A DNA stretch of 64,000 nucleotides from Oenanthe sinensis (GCA_028671895.1 CM053813.1:8246001-8310000), one strand, 5' to 3'; numbered from the stretch's first letter, positions 37,133 through 49,918 are shown. Notes: a model not told the origin generated them from the sequence alone. Numbers and translations: made by a program.

Positions 37133-39069
37133 TACGTGTATAAGGGACTGATTTGGTTACGTGTTTTATGTATTTGATGCATACATGCCTGTTTTGGTGA
37201 CTGTCATGCCATGCTACTGCTTTGTCATAATCTGTTATGCCACTGCCATGCCTGTTATGAGACTGCTATGCTTCTGCCAATATGTAACTGTCAGAGAATG
37301 TATATTCTGTGTCTGATCAGAGTTTGTGAAATTGGAGTTGGGTCAGAGTTTAACAAACTCTGATGGACTCGCTCAGAGTTTAATAAACTCTGATGGTCAG
37401 GTCAGAGTATAGAGCATGGTCAGAGTTTAACAAACTCCGATGGTCTCTGATCAGAGTTTAGCAGTAAACTCTGATGGACTCTGCTGATCAGAGTTTAGCA
37501 GTAAACTCTGATGGACTGTGCTGATCAGAGTTTAGCAGTAAACTCTGATAGACTGTGCTGATCAGAGTTTAGCAGTAAACTCTGATGGACTGTATAAATT
37601 GCAGTGGGGAAAAAGGCCAACAGATATGATCTGTAATTCAGAAATTGATGATTTCTGAATAGGACTGGTCCTCGACCCCAGCTGGGGGCTGCCGCCCCCG
37701 GACCCCCGCAATATTTTATTTTGTGTACTTGAGCATGGTGCTGGTTATGGCCCTTAGACCCCTAGATTAATGGTTTTGGTTTTGGTTTTATAAATACGAC
37801 TTGCATGTCATTTTCTTCATTCTTGTAATTGTTTAACCTCGAATGTAACTCGAGTTTTCTTATGTAAGTACATTAGTATAGGTTGTATTCAATTATTCCA
37901 TGTAATGTACTTGAAGATTGAAGGATGATCCAAGAAGAGGAGCAAGCACCCATGGATACAAGAAGAATGAAGACATGTAATTGTATTTATATTTCACCAC
38001 CATAGATTGACTTTGATCCTTTCATTAGCTCGAAAGGATCACATAGGAAAGGGGTCATAACCAAGCACGTTTACATACTGCACTTTACATATTGATGTAT
38101 GAATGTATGTGTAGAGTAGAAGATGCATGCTTTAATTAGATTAATGATGTATGCATGTATTAGATACGTCACCCATGCCATGCTTGCCATGCTAAACAAG
38201 ATAAAATCTGTAATGATTTAAGATTTTAAAATTAACAAACGATCATGAGATTCTTGTGTTTATGAAATATGGATTTTTAAAACACGGAATTGAATATGGA
38301 TTTTGATGTCTATAATTGGGATTTTCTGACAAAAACGGATATGCGTATTCGTAAGGCTGATGGGTTTTAAGTGTGACCACTGGTATCCTCCATCTACCTG
38401 GGAAATGAACAATTTAAGATGTCAATTTGAAATATTTAGTTCAAGGAAAAATTGAGGATCTCTTCATGATGTGATCATGATCGTCGTAAATTTTCTAAAC
38501 CCCTTAACAAAATATTAAGTTTTAATTAGATGCTTTCCAATGAATGAACACTCATCGAATCCTAGATCGATTAGGGGAAAGACTGTCAGTGGCAGGGGAC
38601 TCCTATCTATCATGGTGAGATGCGATGAATATAAACGGTTATATTCGGCCGTTGTATCATTGGGTCAAACTTAACTGAGTCGTCATAATAAGGTGAAAGT
38701 AAACGGTTATATTCAACCATTATGAACTTAGAAGCATAGAGTTTGGTTAAAAATCTATTAGATAGATAAGATCAATCGTTGCTCACCAAACTATCCAAGA
38801 ATTATATATGATATAATTGATAAATGTTGTCTACCTAAATAATCATTCTTAAGGACTTCCAGTGGTTGACTTAAGACATGACGAAATATGGATCTTGGCT
38901 CACTAGAAAGAATTATGGGATATACTTTCAAAATTAATAGTAAGGGCTATTAATTTAATAAAAATAGTGGGAGATATATTATGAATATATCATAATCATT
39001 TGAACATAATAAATAACTCAGACAATCTAATGTTTAATTTTGTGCTTTTATCATTGTAGATACCAAGTA
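37133..39069 (+). other. Long untranslated leader of Angela-1
   Basis: About 1.94 kb without a supported ORF, as is typical of BARE-like elements. It holds a palindrome array (37,318-37,580) and one GC-rich hairpin, GGGGGCTGCCGCCCCC at about 37,685. Packaging and dimerisation signals are expected in such leaders but cannot be assigned from sequence. Confidence 0.75.
37318..37580. repeat. CAGAGTTT..AAACTCTG palindrome array in Angela-1
   Basis: Seven inverted-repeat units. Three have short loops and the last four are nearly identical units of about 37 bp, with arms CAGAGTTTA and TAAACTCTG around a GCAG loop followed by ATGGACTGTGCTGAT-like spacers. Confidence 0.88.
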
Positions 39070-41550
39070 ATGACAAACAACACAAACACACTATCCGTAC
39101 GATCTGTCCTTGAGAAGGATAAGCTGACAGGAGGAAACAACTTCCTAGACTGACAGAGGAATTTGAGGATTGTCCTCAGGCAGGAGCGCAAGCTTCATGT
39201 CATTGATATTCCTCCGGCAGGTCCCCTTCCTGAGGGCGCTACTGTTGAGGAACGAGTGGCCCATACAAAGGATGAGAATGATGCAACTGATGTTGCATGT
39301 CTTATGTTGGCAACTATGAGTGCTGAGCTTCAAAGACAACATGTGCATATGGATGCATATACTATCTATGAGCACTTGCAAAGCATGTTTGCAAGCCAAA
39401 CTCGTCAAGAAAGGTTCAACACGAGTAAGTCACTCTTTAATTGCAAACAAGGGGCAAGTGAACCAGTTGGCCCACATGTTCTGAAGATGATTGGTTACAT
39501 TGAGTATCTTGATACTTTGGGTTTCCCGATTGGTCCGGAAACTGGTATTGACCTAATCTTGAATTCTTTGAACAACAAATTCACTCAGTTTGTTATGAAC
39601 TACAATATGAATGAATTTGACAAAACACCTACTGAATTGTTGGCTATGTTGAGAACATATGAGACCAACATGAAGACGGCTGAACCTGCTCCCATACTGA
39701 TGGTGAGCAATAAAGGTAAGGCCAAAGGGAAAGGCAAGTGGAAGGGTAAGAAGAAGACAGGTTCTGATTCTACACCCAAGCCAAAGTCAGGTCCCAAACA
39801 GGCTTTAAAGCCTAAAGGTGGGGTCGCTAAGGGTGAATGTCACTACTGTAAGAAAACTGGTCACTGGAAGAGAAAATGTTCAGTTTACTTGGAGGATCTG
39901 AAGAAGAAGAGGGCTGAGCAAGCTTCTACTTCAGGTATATATGTTATAGAAGTCAATCTGTCTATTTCTACATCTTGGGTATTGGATACTGGATGTGCTT
40001 CTCACATTTGTATAAATGTGCAAGAAATGCAGAGAAGTAGGACATTGGCTAAAGGAGAAATGGACCTACGAGTTGCTAATGGAGCAAGAGCTGCTGCTTT
40101 AGCTGTAGGAACATATTATTTATCTTTGCCCTCTGGGCTAGTTTTAGAACTGGAAAATTGTTATTACGTGTCTGCGATTCGCAGAAACATTATTTCTGTT
40201 TCTTGTTTGGACAAGAAAGGTTTTTCATTTACAATAAAGAACAACAGTTGCTCTTTTGCTTTGAATGATTTAACCTATGGTGTTGCGCGTTTGTTTAATG
40301 GTTTATATGTTCTTGACTTAGATAATCATGTCTGTAATATAGAAAACAAACGACTTAAAGTTAATGACTCAAATCAAACATACCTCTGGCATTGTCGTCT
40401 AGGCCATATAAATGAGAAACGCATATCCAAATTACATAAGGATGGATATTTGGATAAGTTTGATTTTGAATCATACCAAGAATGCGAATCTTGTTTGCTT
40501 GGTAAAATGACTAAAGCCCCTTTCACTGGTAAGGGTCAAAGGGCCACTGAACGTCTGGAGCTAATACATAGTGATGTATGTGGCCCAATGCGTGTGATGG
40601 CTAGAGGAGGCTACTACTACTTCATAACATTTACTGATGATTTCAGTAGATATGGATATGTATATCTTATGAAGAATAAATCCGATTCTTTTGAAAAGTT
40701 CAAAGAATACAAGGCTGAAGTAGAGAAGCAAATTGGCGGAGGTGCAAGTATTAAAATCTTACGATCTGATCGTGGAGGGGAATACTTGAGCACAGAATTT
40801 AAAGATTATTTAAAGGAGTGTGGTATTGTATCACAACTCACTCCGCCAGGTACACCTCAATGGAATGGAGTTTCAGAGAGGAGAAATCGTACCTTGTTAG
40901 ACATGGTGCGATCGATGATGAGTCATGCAGATCTTCCAATTAGTTTCTGGGGTTACGCTCTAGAAACAGCGGCTTTCACACTTAACCGTGTTCCTACTAA
41001 GAAGGTTCAAAAGACTCCATATGAGATATGGGAGAAGAAACGGTCAGGCATGAACTTTATGAAAGTTTGGGGATGCAAGGCGTTTGTGAAACGTCAAGTA
41101 TCTGACAAGCTTGGACCTAAATCTGAAGAGTGCAATTTTGTGGGATACCCTAAAGAAACAAAGGCGTATTATTTTTATAGTCCTTCTGAGCAGAAGGTGT
41201 TTATTGCTCGAGATGCTATTTTCATGGAAAGAGATTTTGTTTCCAAAAGAAACAGTGGGAGAACTATAGACCTCGATGAAGATCGAGAACCACAAAATAG
41301 TATTGAACCTGAAGTGGAACAGGAGCAGGATAATGATAATGCTCAACAAACACAGGTTGTTCGTAGAACTGGTAGAATTCGCCATGAGCCAGAGAGATAT
41401 GGATTTCTCTTGACTCAATGTGGTGATTTGATGCTCATAGATGAAGATGAGCCTCTCACATACCAAGATGCTATGAACAGTCCAGACTCTAAGAGATGGC
41501 TAGAAGCCATGAAATCCGAGATGGATTCCATGTACGAAAACCGAGTATGG
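39070..41550 (+). pseudogene. Angela-1 gag, protease and integrase
   Basis: The ATG at 39,070 starts the same protein as Angela-2, but codon 28 is TGA (39,151-39,153) where Angela-2 has TGG. The frame is then open to 41,550. Domains in order: gag; CCHC knuckle CHYCKKTGHWKRKC at about 39,838; protease with WVLDTGCASH at about 39,973; integrase with HC..H zinc site (HCRLGH...CESC), then HSDVCGPM, LRSDRGGEYL and TPQWNGVSERRNR for the D,D,E triad; and the end of the linker (RWLEAMKSEMDSMYEN). At 41,550 the inversion cuts the protein off from RT. No active product is expected. Confidence 0.9.
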
Positions 41551-42370
41551 ATAATTAAATAGTGATTCGATAAACCCTTTCGTGATTAATGTTTCAGTGT
41601 AATATAATCCCTTTAACCATATATATTATAGATTAAACTCGAGGCATGTATTTGGTCATCCTCTTCAACATTTAATCCGAGTTTACTTGATCCATGAGTA
41701 GACTATGAAAACAAATCATTATTTGAGCACGGCCATGCATTTTATAGTCTCACTCAATCAAGAGGCCAAGAATATCTCTCCTAATTATAGGAAGGTTAAA
41801 TCCTTTATCTATCATTCATATTTCTCATACGACTCATGATATACCCGATGTCCACTTTTATCATCACCCGGTCAAAGGTAATTTTTAATGTAGTCAAAGT
41901 ATATTAATCCTCGTATAGAAATATAATGATCTCAAGTCAAAGGATCATTACACCATTATCACTGTGAGTCTTTCTTATGACTTTATTAAACATGAAGAAT
42001 CTCACTGTGGGTCTGTCCAGTATCATGTACTCCTACATGTACCTATGTATTGACTTTAGTATCCCCATACTTATAACCAATGAGATGTGGTTATCAGTCA
42101 AACAACATACTAGTCTATTTATGTATTATTATTGTCCTATAATAATAATACTCGACTAGGGACATTTAAGAATATGATATATTATATAATCTCAAGTTCA
42201 AGTCATGTACTAAACTATACAATGTGTATCATGATTCTAAGGGCATTTATTATGCTAACAAATATATCGTAGTAATTAAAGTCATAATAAATACGTTTAT
42301 TGAATAATCAATTGACATAAAGGTTTATCAAAATAAACATTGTATTGCCTCTAGGGCACCTACACCAACA
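41551..42370 (-). repeat. Inverted first part of the Angela-1 3' LTR
   Basis: Reverse complement of LTR bases 1-820 (compare 35,557-36,376), ending at 42,370 with the LTR start TGTTGGTG read on the minus strand. I count ten differences from the 5' LTR in this part. Confidence 0.92.
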
Positions 42371-42381
42371 ATCTCCCACTT
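42371..42381 (-). promoter_or_regulatory. Inverted polypurine tract of Angela-1
   Basis: Minus-strand AAGTGGGAGAT, the typical Angela/BARE purine tract next to the LTR start. Confidence 0.8.
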
Positions 42382-42384
42382 GCA

Positions 42385-43860
42385 CTAGAGCCAATCACCC
42401 ATGTATCTAATACCCATGGAACTAGTGTGACCGTCGTGCTTCTTCTGCGACAAGCCTTTGGTCAGTGGGTCTGCAATGTTATCATTTGTGTGCACTTTAC
42501 ATATGTGTATGTCACCCCTTTCATTAATCTCTCGAATGAGGTGATATCTCCTGAGTATGTGTTTGGCTCGGGAGTGAGCTCTAGGTTCTTTAGCCTGTGC
42601 AATGGCTCCATTATTATCGCAGTATAGATCAATGGGATCTGCGATCGATGGAACCACTCCCAAATCAGTAATGAATTTTCGAATCCAAACAGCTTCCTTA
42701 GCCGCTTCACAAGCTGCAATGTACTCAGCCTCCATTGTAGAATCAGCTACTGTTTCTTGTTTTGAACTCTTCCAACTTACAGCACCTCCGTTTAGACAAA
42801 ACACAAAACCAGACTGTGATACAGTATCATCCCTGTCTGTTTGAAAACTTGCATCGGTGTAACCTTTTACAACCAGTTTTTCCTCTCCTCCATACACCAA
42901 GAATGAATCTTTAGTCCTTTTCAAGTACTTTAGAATATTCTTGACAGCCGTCCAGTGACCTTCACCTGGATTAGATTGGTATCTGCTCGTCATGCTTAAA
43001 GCATATGAAACATCTGGGGGAGTACATACCATCGCATACATGATGGATCCAATTACTGAGGCATATGGAACCTTACTCATGCGGTCCTTGTCATCCAATG
43101 ATTTCGGACACTGATCTTTAGAGATCGTTATCCCTTGAGACACGGGGACATATCCCCTTTTTGCATTTTGCATACCAAAACGATGCAAAACCTTATCGAT
43201 GTATGTACTCTGACTTAGACCGATCATCCTTCTAGATCTATCCCTATAGATCCTCATTCCTTGAATGTAGGATGCTTCTCCTAAGTCTTTCATAGAGAAG
43301 TTGCTCCCTAACCAAATCTTAACAGCCTTGAGAAAAGGTATGTCATTCCCCATTAGTAGTATGTCATCAACATATAGTACTATGAATGCAACATGGCTCC
43401 CACTAACCTTCTTGTAAACATAAGGTTCATCTTCGTTTTGAACAAAGCCATACTCTTTGACTGTTTCATCAAAACGGATATTCCATCTCCTAGAGGCTTG
43501 CTTCAATCCATAAATGGATCGACGTAATTTACATACCTTGCTAACATTCCTTGGATCGACAAAACCTTCAGGTTGTGTCATGTACACATCCACATCCTCT
43601 TCAAGGATTCCGTTAAGGAAAGCTGTTTTGACATCCATTTGCCAGATTTCATAATCATGGAATGCTACAACAGCAAGCAAAATCCTTATGGACTTGACCA
43701 TAGCCACTGGTGAGAAAGTCTCATCATAGTCAATACCATGAATTTGTCTGAAACCTTTTGCAACCAGCCTTGCTTTATAGGTCTGAACATTTCCATCCAT
43801 GTCAGTTTTCTTCTTGAAAACCCATTTGCACCCTATGGGTTTTACCCCTTCAGGTGGATC
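42385..43860 (-). pseudogene. Angela-1 RT-RNase H on the inverted segment
   Basis: Open frame of about 491 codons, starting within the GVKPIGCKWVF block at 43,860 and ending at TAG 42,385. RT motifs: YKARLVAKGF, DETFSPVA, QMDVKTAFLNG, and the catalytic YVDDILLMGND at about 43,380. RNase H motifs: GYTDASF, STMEAEYIAACEAAKEAVW, YCDNNGAIAQAKEP and HTNDNIADPLTKGL. The frame is intact but lies on the opposite strand from gag-integrase and lacks a start, so it is not expressed as part of the polyprotein. This is the only complete RT-RNase H of this family in the window. Confidence 0.92.
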
Positions 43861-44602
43861 ATTTAATTGGGTAGCAATGATGTATTACTAGATACCGCTC
43901 ATTGTTTATAATTTTATTGGAGAATAAAATTATTGCTAATTAAATAATAGCCTATAGGGTCACACACATAGAGTACTTAAAGGAATAATTAATTTAAATT
44001 ATAGATTTAAATTAATTGATGATTATTTGAATTTTATTATATTAATTAAGTGAGACTTAATTAATTGAAATAATATAAATTCGAATTTGAATTCTGCCAT
44101 TAATAATTAAGTGTGACTTAGTTATTAATTAAATAATAAAATTCGGTTTTATTATTTAATCCTAAACCTACATGGGTTAGGCTTTGCTGTTATGGGTTGC
44201 TATTATGGGCCTATTAACCAACCATTATAAATAGATAATGTAGGGTTAATAGGTATTAAGTTTTTAAGAAAAAAACGAACCCTAGCAGCAGCAAAGGCAG
44301 AGAGAAAAGGCAGAGGCAGAATTCGAAATCATCAAAGGAGGCTAGTACATTCATTCCGTAATCAAGATCGTGAGACGTTCTTGAAGGTGCTCGTGTGGAT
44401 ACCATAGAGGTGCTTTCGAGAGGAAGACACAAGTCGTGAAAGCTAGGATCTCCGTTGAGTTCGTGTAAGTCAAGACCAGACAAAGGTATGATTCCGTTTC
44501 ACCATAATCTGTCAATCTTATACATGATCCTGCGTTAGGGTTCCGAAATTTTTCGTTATATTTACGTTTAATCCGCTGCGTTTTATGCCTCGGAACCCAA
44601 CA
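43861..44602 (+). repeat. Second part of the Angela-1 3' LTR
   Basis: 742 bp equal to LTR bases 822-1,563 in the forward direction, ending CCCAACA before the target copy GTATT (44,603-44,607). I count ten differences from the 5' LTR. Confidence 0.92.
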
Positions 44603-45827
44603 GTATTTGTAACCTTCTTTCTTCTTTTGTATGGTTGTATTATTTGGTGACCCTTATCCCCATCTGATGGTCCTGGTTGAGACCTCTTTTCAATAGTTAC
44701 ATCTTTTTGAGAAGATGCAACTAGGGATGTGTTCAAGTCCTTTACTACAGCCTCAATCTGTTGGGAGATTGGACTGGTGGCTGGCTGGTTCCTCTCAATC
44801 TCACTCTCCTTATTCTTCTGGCTTTCTTGATGTTGGCCAGTTCCCTCACCCTTATCAACCACCTTCACACTCCCCTTAGTGGTTTTTCTTTTCTTAGATC
44901 TTACAACAGTAGTTTTTTGAGAAACTACTAAGGTGGTTTTATCAGACTTGTGTTTGGAAGGTTGTGCAACTTGGGTAGGAGGAATGGGGGCATTTCCATC
45001 TCCCTCCATTGTTGCTGAAGGCAAAGAAATTTGAGATTTTGAAGATATACCTGTACAAGAGGAGGATAAATGAGGCACAACTTAGGGTGTAAGTTGATTC
45101 TCACAAGATCCTTGAAGACTCTCTTGTTTTGCATCCATGGCTCCAAGGACTCCATATCTGCACTTATTTCATACTCTCCAACAAAGGCATTAATAATCAT
45201 CATGAAAAATCTTGCAAAGTAGATATTATTTTTCCTAGATGACTTGGGTCCTAACTTAGCAGATAATTCATTTAGGAGTAGTGTGCCAAAATCGAAGTAT
45301 TTATCAAACAGGATAGAATAAGCAATTTCTTGCATACTGATCGTAATTGCATCAAAATTACTTATTTTTCCAGAAAATACTTTAATTATGGCATCAAAGA
45401 AATAACTCCATTCTTTCCTAAAATTTTTCTTAACAACTTCTCCTAATCCAGTTTCAGCATTTGCATAATTAACGGATTCTAACATGTCCCTAATTTCATT
45501 TTCAGTGGGTGGTTTATTACAATTATTTGCAGGCAACCCTAAACATTCAGATAATGAAGTACTAGTAATTGTATAGGTATTACCTTTGCAAGAATAAGAA
45601 ATTACCTTCCCATCTGGTGAAATCTCTGCAGAGGTCCACAGTTCTTCAACAAAGGAACACACGATTGTTGGTGCTTCGCTGAGAGCTTTGGAAACTTTGC
45701 AATCTCCTAGGAATCGCATCAATGGATGAAAGTCCACATGAGCATCATTCACCGTTAGACATGCTGTGAAGTTGTTCTGTTCATAGGTGAACCCAGTGGA
45801 AGAGACGATCTTCTTTTGTGGTGCCAT
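44603..45827 (-). pseudogene. ORF3 of the SIRE-like element, N-terminal part
   Basis: The start MAPQKK at 45,827 opens about 245 residues of globular-looking sequence with SFVEELWTSAEI, YTITSTSLSECLGLP, EWSYFFDAIIKVFSGK and KLGPKSSRKNNIYFARFFMMI. A pattern of a short helix with ..EFW.., then a Gly/Val-rich turn and ..L..LGLP recalls the uncharacterised domain found in several plant retroelement ORFs; that resemblance is from memory and weak. A one-base shift near 45,085 moves the frame; the second frame continues with Thr/Lys/Ser-rich sequence to 44,603, where Angela-1 interrupts it. The protein resumes at 35,556. Function unknown. The start lies 530 bp after the pol stop, so it needs its own translation strategy or a spliced RNA. 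Confidence 0.65.
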
Positions 45828-46356
45828 TCTTTCAGTTAATATTCAAGAAATTAAAGTGAACTTGAAAGAATTTGTGAGAGCTCGTGAGAATTAGATAAAA
45901 TTAGCTTGAGAGAGAGAGAATCGTTTAGAGAGAAAAAAAATAGCAGGTAAGAATGAATTTTTAATTGCAACTGCTATTTATATTTTCTAGTATTAAAAAG
46001 ACTTGAAAGGACTTTTTAATTAGGCAGATAACCATTGATGTATAAAAGACTGTAGTTTATTACCCGAGATGGTAATTCTCCAACGGCTATAATCTGATCA
46101 ACGGATGAATAAAACTGTAGAAATTCTATTACTATCGACGGATAAAATAGAGAATTAATCATTTATCGATCGATCACTAACTACCAAGGTAATTAACTGT
46201 CGATAGATAAATATCCATCGATAGGAATAACATTTATCTGTTGATCAAATAAGAAGGGATTTATCCGTCGATAAACAATTACTTAGGTAATTATCTGTCG
46301 ATAGATAAATATCCATTGATAATTGTGAACAATGGCTACAAAACTTGACAGACATT
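45828..46356 (-). other. Spacer between pol and ORF3
   Basis: Contains about ten ATCGATGGATA-type words between 46,040 and 46,330 (for example TATCCATCGATAG, TATCTGTCGATAG, TATCCGTCGATAA) and a GA-rich stretch just before ORF3 (45,900-45,940). A splice acceptor or internal promoter for ORF3 would have to lie here; none is evident. Confidence 0.6.
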
Positions 46357-48367
46357 TTAAGCATGAGCATAATTAAGCATACCTAACTCACAGACTAATC
46401 TATTAAAAGTAGATTCATCTAGAGGTTTGGTAAATATGTTTGCAAGTTGTTGTTCACTAGGGACAAAATGTAATTCAACTGTACCATTCATTACATGTTC
46501 CCTAATGAAATGATACCTCATGTCAATGTGTTTTGTTCTGGAATGTTGCACAGGATTTTCTGTTATTGCAATGGCACTTGTATTGTCACAGAAGATGGGA
46601 ATTTTGTTCAAGTTGAACCCATAGTCAAATAGTTGATTCCTCATCCATAAAATTTGTGCACAGCAACTTCCAGCAGCAATGTACTCAGCTTCTGCAGTTG
46701 AAGTTGATACTGAATGTTGCTTTTTGCTAAACCATGACACAAGTTTGTTTCCCAGAAATTGACAGGTGCCTGTAGTACTTTTCCTGTCTATTTTGCAACC
46801 TGCATAATCTGCATCTGAGTAGCCTATTAGATTAAAGCCAGAATCTCTAGGATACCAAATACCTAAATTTGATGTACCCTTAAGATATCTGAAAATTCTT
46901 TTAATAGCTACTAAATGAGATTCTCTAGGATCAGCCTGAAATCTAGCACATAAGCATGTAGAGAACATTATATCTGGCCTACTAGCAGTTAAATATAAAA
47001 GTGAGCCTACCATGCCTCTATAACTTGAAATATCCACCTTAGCTTCTTTGGTATTTAATTCAAGTTTAGTGGCAGTGGCTATGGGAGTTTTTGCAGAAGA
47101 ACATTCACTTAACTCAAATTTCTTTAACAAATCATGAATGTACTTTGTTTGATTTATAAAAATACCATCCTTAACCTGTTTGACTTGTAACCCAAGAAAG
47201 TAGGTAAGCTCTCCCATCATGCTCATTTCATATTTACTCTGCATTAGTTTGGCAAACTTCTTGCAAAGTTCCTCATTTGTTGATCCAAAAATAATGTCAT
47301 CCACATAAATTTGTACAAGAATGATAGAGCCATTAACATTTCTACTGAATAGAGTTTTATCAACAGTACCTCTTGTGAAATGATTCTCAATAAGAAACTG
47401 AGATAAAGTGTCATACCAGGCCCTTGGTGCTTTCTTCAAGCCATAAAGTGCTTTGAGTAAAAAGTAGACAAAGTTAGGAAATTTTGGATCTTTAAAGCCA
47501 GGAGGTTGTTCCACATAGACTTCCTCTTCTAGTACTCCATTCAAAAATGCACTTTTCACATCCATCTGGTAGACTTTGAAATTAGCATGTGCAGCATAAG
47601 CCAGAAAGATTCTAATTGCTTCTAACCTTGCAACTGGTGCAAAAGTTTCATCAAAATCAATTCCTTCTTCTTGTGAATAACCCTTTGCTACAAGCCTTGC
47701 TTTGTTCCTAGTCACAATACCAGTTTCATCCATTTTGTTTCTGAATACCCATTTTGTACCAATTACTGATCTATCTTTTGGTCTGGGCACCAACTTCCAT
47801 ACTTTATTTCTTTCAAACTGATTCAGTTCTTCTTGCATAGCCAAAACCCAATCAGGATCCATGAGAGCCTCTTCAATTCTTTTGGGTTCTTCTTGAGATA
47901 GAAAACTGCTATACAGACACTCATTTTGAGTAGCACTTCTTGTCTTGACACCATCTTCTGCATTTCCAATAATTAGTTCAAATGGATGGCTTCTTGTCCA
48001 GAAGTATGTTGGGAGTTTGGCATCTTCCAATATGGTTCTAGCAGCTTCAATCAATGTCCTATTTTTCCTTTCAACTACCCCATTTTGTTGAGGTGTTCTG
48101 GGTGCAGAGAATGTGTGTATGATTCCTTTTGATTCACAGAACTCTTTCATTGTGGAATTTTTGAATTCTGTTCCATTGTCACTCCTTATCTTCTTTACAT
48201 CCAATTCAAGATTTTTCTCATTTTCTCTTATGTGCTTGATGATGAGATGACTAGCTTCATCCTTTGAATGTAGAAAATAAGTCCATGAGAATCTTGAAAA
48301 ATCATCCACAATGACTAGAGCATACTTCTTCTTTGCAATAGACATGATATTTACAAGACCAAACAAA
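46357..48367 (-). pseudogene. SIRE-like pol: integrase core remnant, RT, RNase H
   Basis: This resumes the integrase right after the Angela-2 insertion (VDDFSRFSWTYF, IRSDNGTEFKN, PQQNGVVERKNR), but after LPTYFW it jumps to a linker, so the integrase C-terminal part (the usual AEAVNTA.. block onward) is deleted in frame. RT motifs are present: WVFRNK, ARLVAKGYSQ, DETFAPVARLEAIR, QMDVKSAFLNG and the catalytic YVDDIIFGS at about 47,300. RNase H has GYSDADYAG, STAEAEYIAAGSC, FCDNTSAIAI.NP and SEQQLANIFTKPL, ending LNYAHA at 46,357. RT and RNase H look intact, but the integrase is not. Confidence 0.88.
48363..48367. repeat. Target duplication ACAAA of Angela-2
   Basis: ACAAA precedes the left LTR; the identical copy is at 56,751-56,755. 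Confidence 0.92.
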
Positions 48368-49918
48368 TGTTGGGTTCCGAGGCATAAAACGCAGCGGATA
48401 AACGTAAATATAACGAAAATTTTCGGAACCCAAACGCAGGATCATGTATAAGAATTGACGGATTATGGTGATAATCGAATCATACCTATTAAGATTTTGA
48501 ATGCCACGAACTCAACGGAGATCCTTGCTATCACGATTTGTGTCTTCCTCTCGAAAGCACCTCTATGGTATCCACACGAGCACCTTCAAGAACGTCTCAC
48601 GATCTTGAACACGGAACGGAAATACTAGCCTCTTTTGATAGGTTTCGAATTCTCTCTGCCTCTTCCTATGCTGCCTCTTCTGCTAGGGTTTATACAAAAA
48701 CGTGCAAGCCATTTAACCTATCATTATCTATTTATAATGATTGGTTAATGGGCCTTTTTAGCAAAAACCTAACCCATGTAGGCATAGGATTAAATAATAA
48801 AACATGCTTCTATTATTTAATTAATAATTAAGTCACACTTAATTATTATTGGCAGAAATATAATTCTTCAAATTCGAATTTATTTCAATTAATTAAGTCT
48901 CACTTAATTAATATAATAAATTCGAATTAATCATCAATTAATTTAAATCTATAATTTAAATTAACTATTCCTCTAGGTGCTCTATGTGTGTGACCCTATA
49001 GGCTATTATTTAATTAGCAATAATTTTATTCTCCAATAAAATTATAAACAATGAGCGGTATCTAGTAATACATCATTGCTACCTAATTAAACAATAATTA
49101 AATCGTGATTCGATAAAACCTTTCGTGATTAATGTTTCCGTGTAATATAATCCCTTTAACCATATATATTATAGATTAAACTCGAGGCATGTATTTAGTC
49201 ATCCTCTTCAACATTTAATCCGGGTTTACTTGATCCATGAGTAGACTATGAAAAACAAATCATTATTTGAGCACGGCCATGCATTTTATAGTCTCACTCA
49301 ATCAAGAGGCCAATAATATCTCTCCTAATTATAGGAGGGTTAAATCCTTTATCTATCATTCATATTTCTCATACGACTCATGATATACCCGATGTCCACT
49401 TTTATCATCACCCGGTCAAAGGTAACTTTTAATGTAGTCAAAGTATATCAATCCTCGTATAAAAATATAATGATCTCAAGTCAGAGGATCATTACACCAT
49501 TATCACTGTGAGTCTTTCTTATGACTTAATTAAACATGAAGAATCTCACTGTGGGTCTGTCCAGTACCATGTACCCCTACATATACCTATGTATTGACTT
49601 TAGTATCCCCATACTTATAACCAATGAGATGTGGTTATCTGTCAAACAACATACTAGTCTATTTATGTATTATTATTGTCCTATCATAATAATACTCGAC
49701 TAGGGAACCTTTAAGAATATGATATATTATATAATCTCAAGTTCAAGTCATGTACTTAAACTATATAACGAGTATCATGATTCTAAGGACATTTATTATG
49801 CTAACAAATATATCGCAGTAATTAAAGTCATAATAAATACGTTTATTGAATAATCAAATGACATAAATGTTTATTAAAAGGAAAAAATTGTATTGCCTCT
49901 AGGGCACCTACACTAACA
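48368..49918 (-). repeat. 3' LTR of Angela-2
   Basis: 1,551 bp from TGTTGGGTTCC to CACTAACA on the + strand, the reverse complement of a TGTTAGTG...CCCAACA LTR. Confidence 0.93.

Larger units (their letters stand above)
35557..44602 (+). mobile_element. Angela-1: Angela/BARE-like copia with internal inversion
   Basis: A 9,046-bp element inserted in ORF3 of the SIRE-like host. The LTR start TGTTGGTGTAGGTGCCCTAGAGG.. and end ..AACCCAACA, the LTR of about 1.56 kb, the long leader and the single gag-pol frame match the Angela/BARE lineage. The 5' LTR is 35,557-37,119. Sequence 41,551-43,860 is inverted: it holds the RT-RNase H region, the purine tract and the first 820 bp of the 3' LTR in reverse. 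The LTR then resumes in the forward direction at 43,861. I count about 20 differences between the LTRs over 1,562 comparable bases. A stop in gag and the inversion make it dead. Confidence 0.9.

Noticed and set aside
37318..37580. CRISPR-like regular repeats
   Set aside because: The units are palindromes in a retrotransposon leader, with near-identical spacers, in a plant nuclear context.
39151..39153. TGA in gag as programmed readthrough
   Set aside because: Angela-2 has TGG at this codon, so it is a point mutation in Angela-1.
35768..42159. Identical 60-codon ORF in both Angela-1 LTR parts, with a similar ORF in the old LTR at 11,627-11,818
   Set aside because: It runs antisense to the element and is closed by an early stop in Angela-2, so its recurrence only reflects LTR similarity.
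32884..45827. ORF3 as a retroviral-type envelope gene
   Set aside because: No signal peptide, transmembrane stretch or cysteine-rich ectodomain is visible; only the position after pol resembles env.
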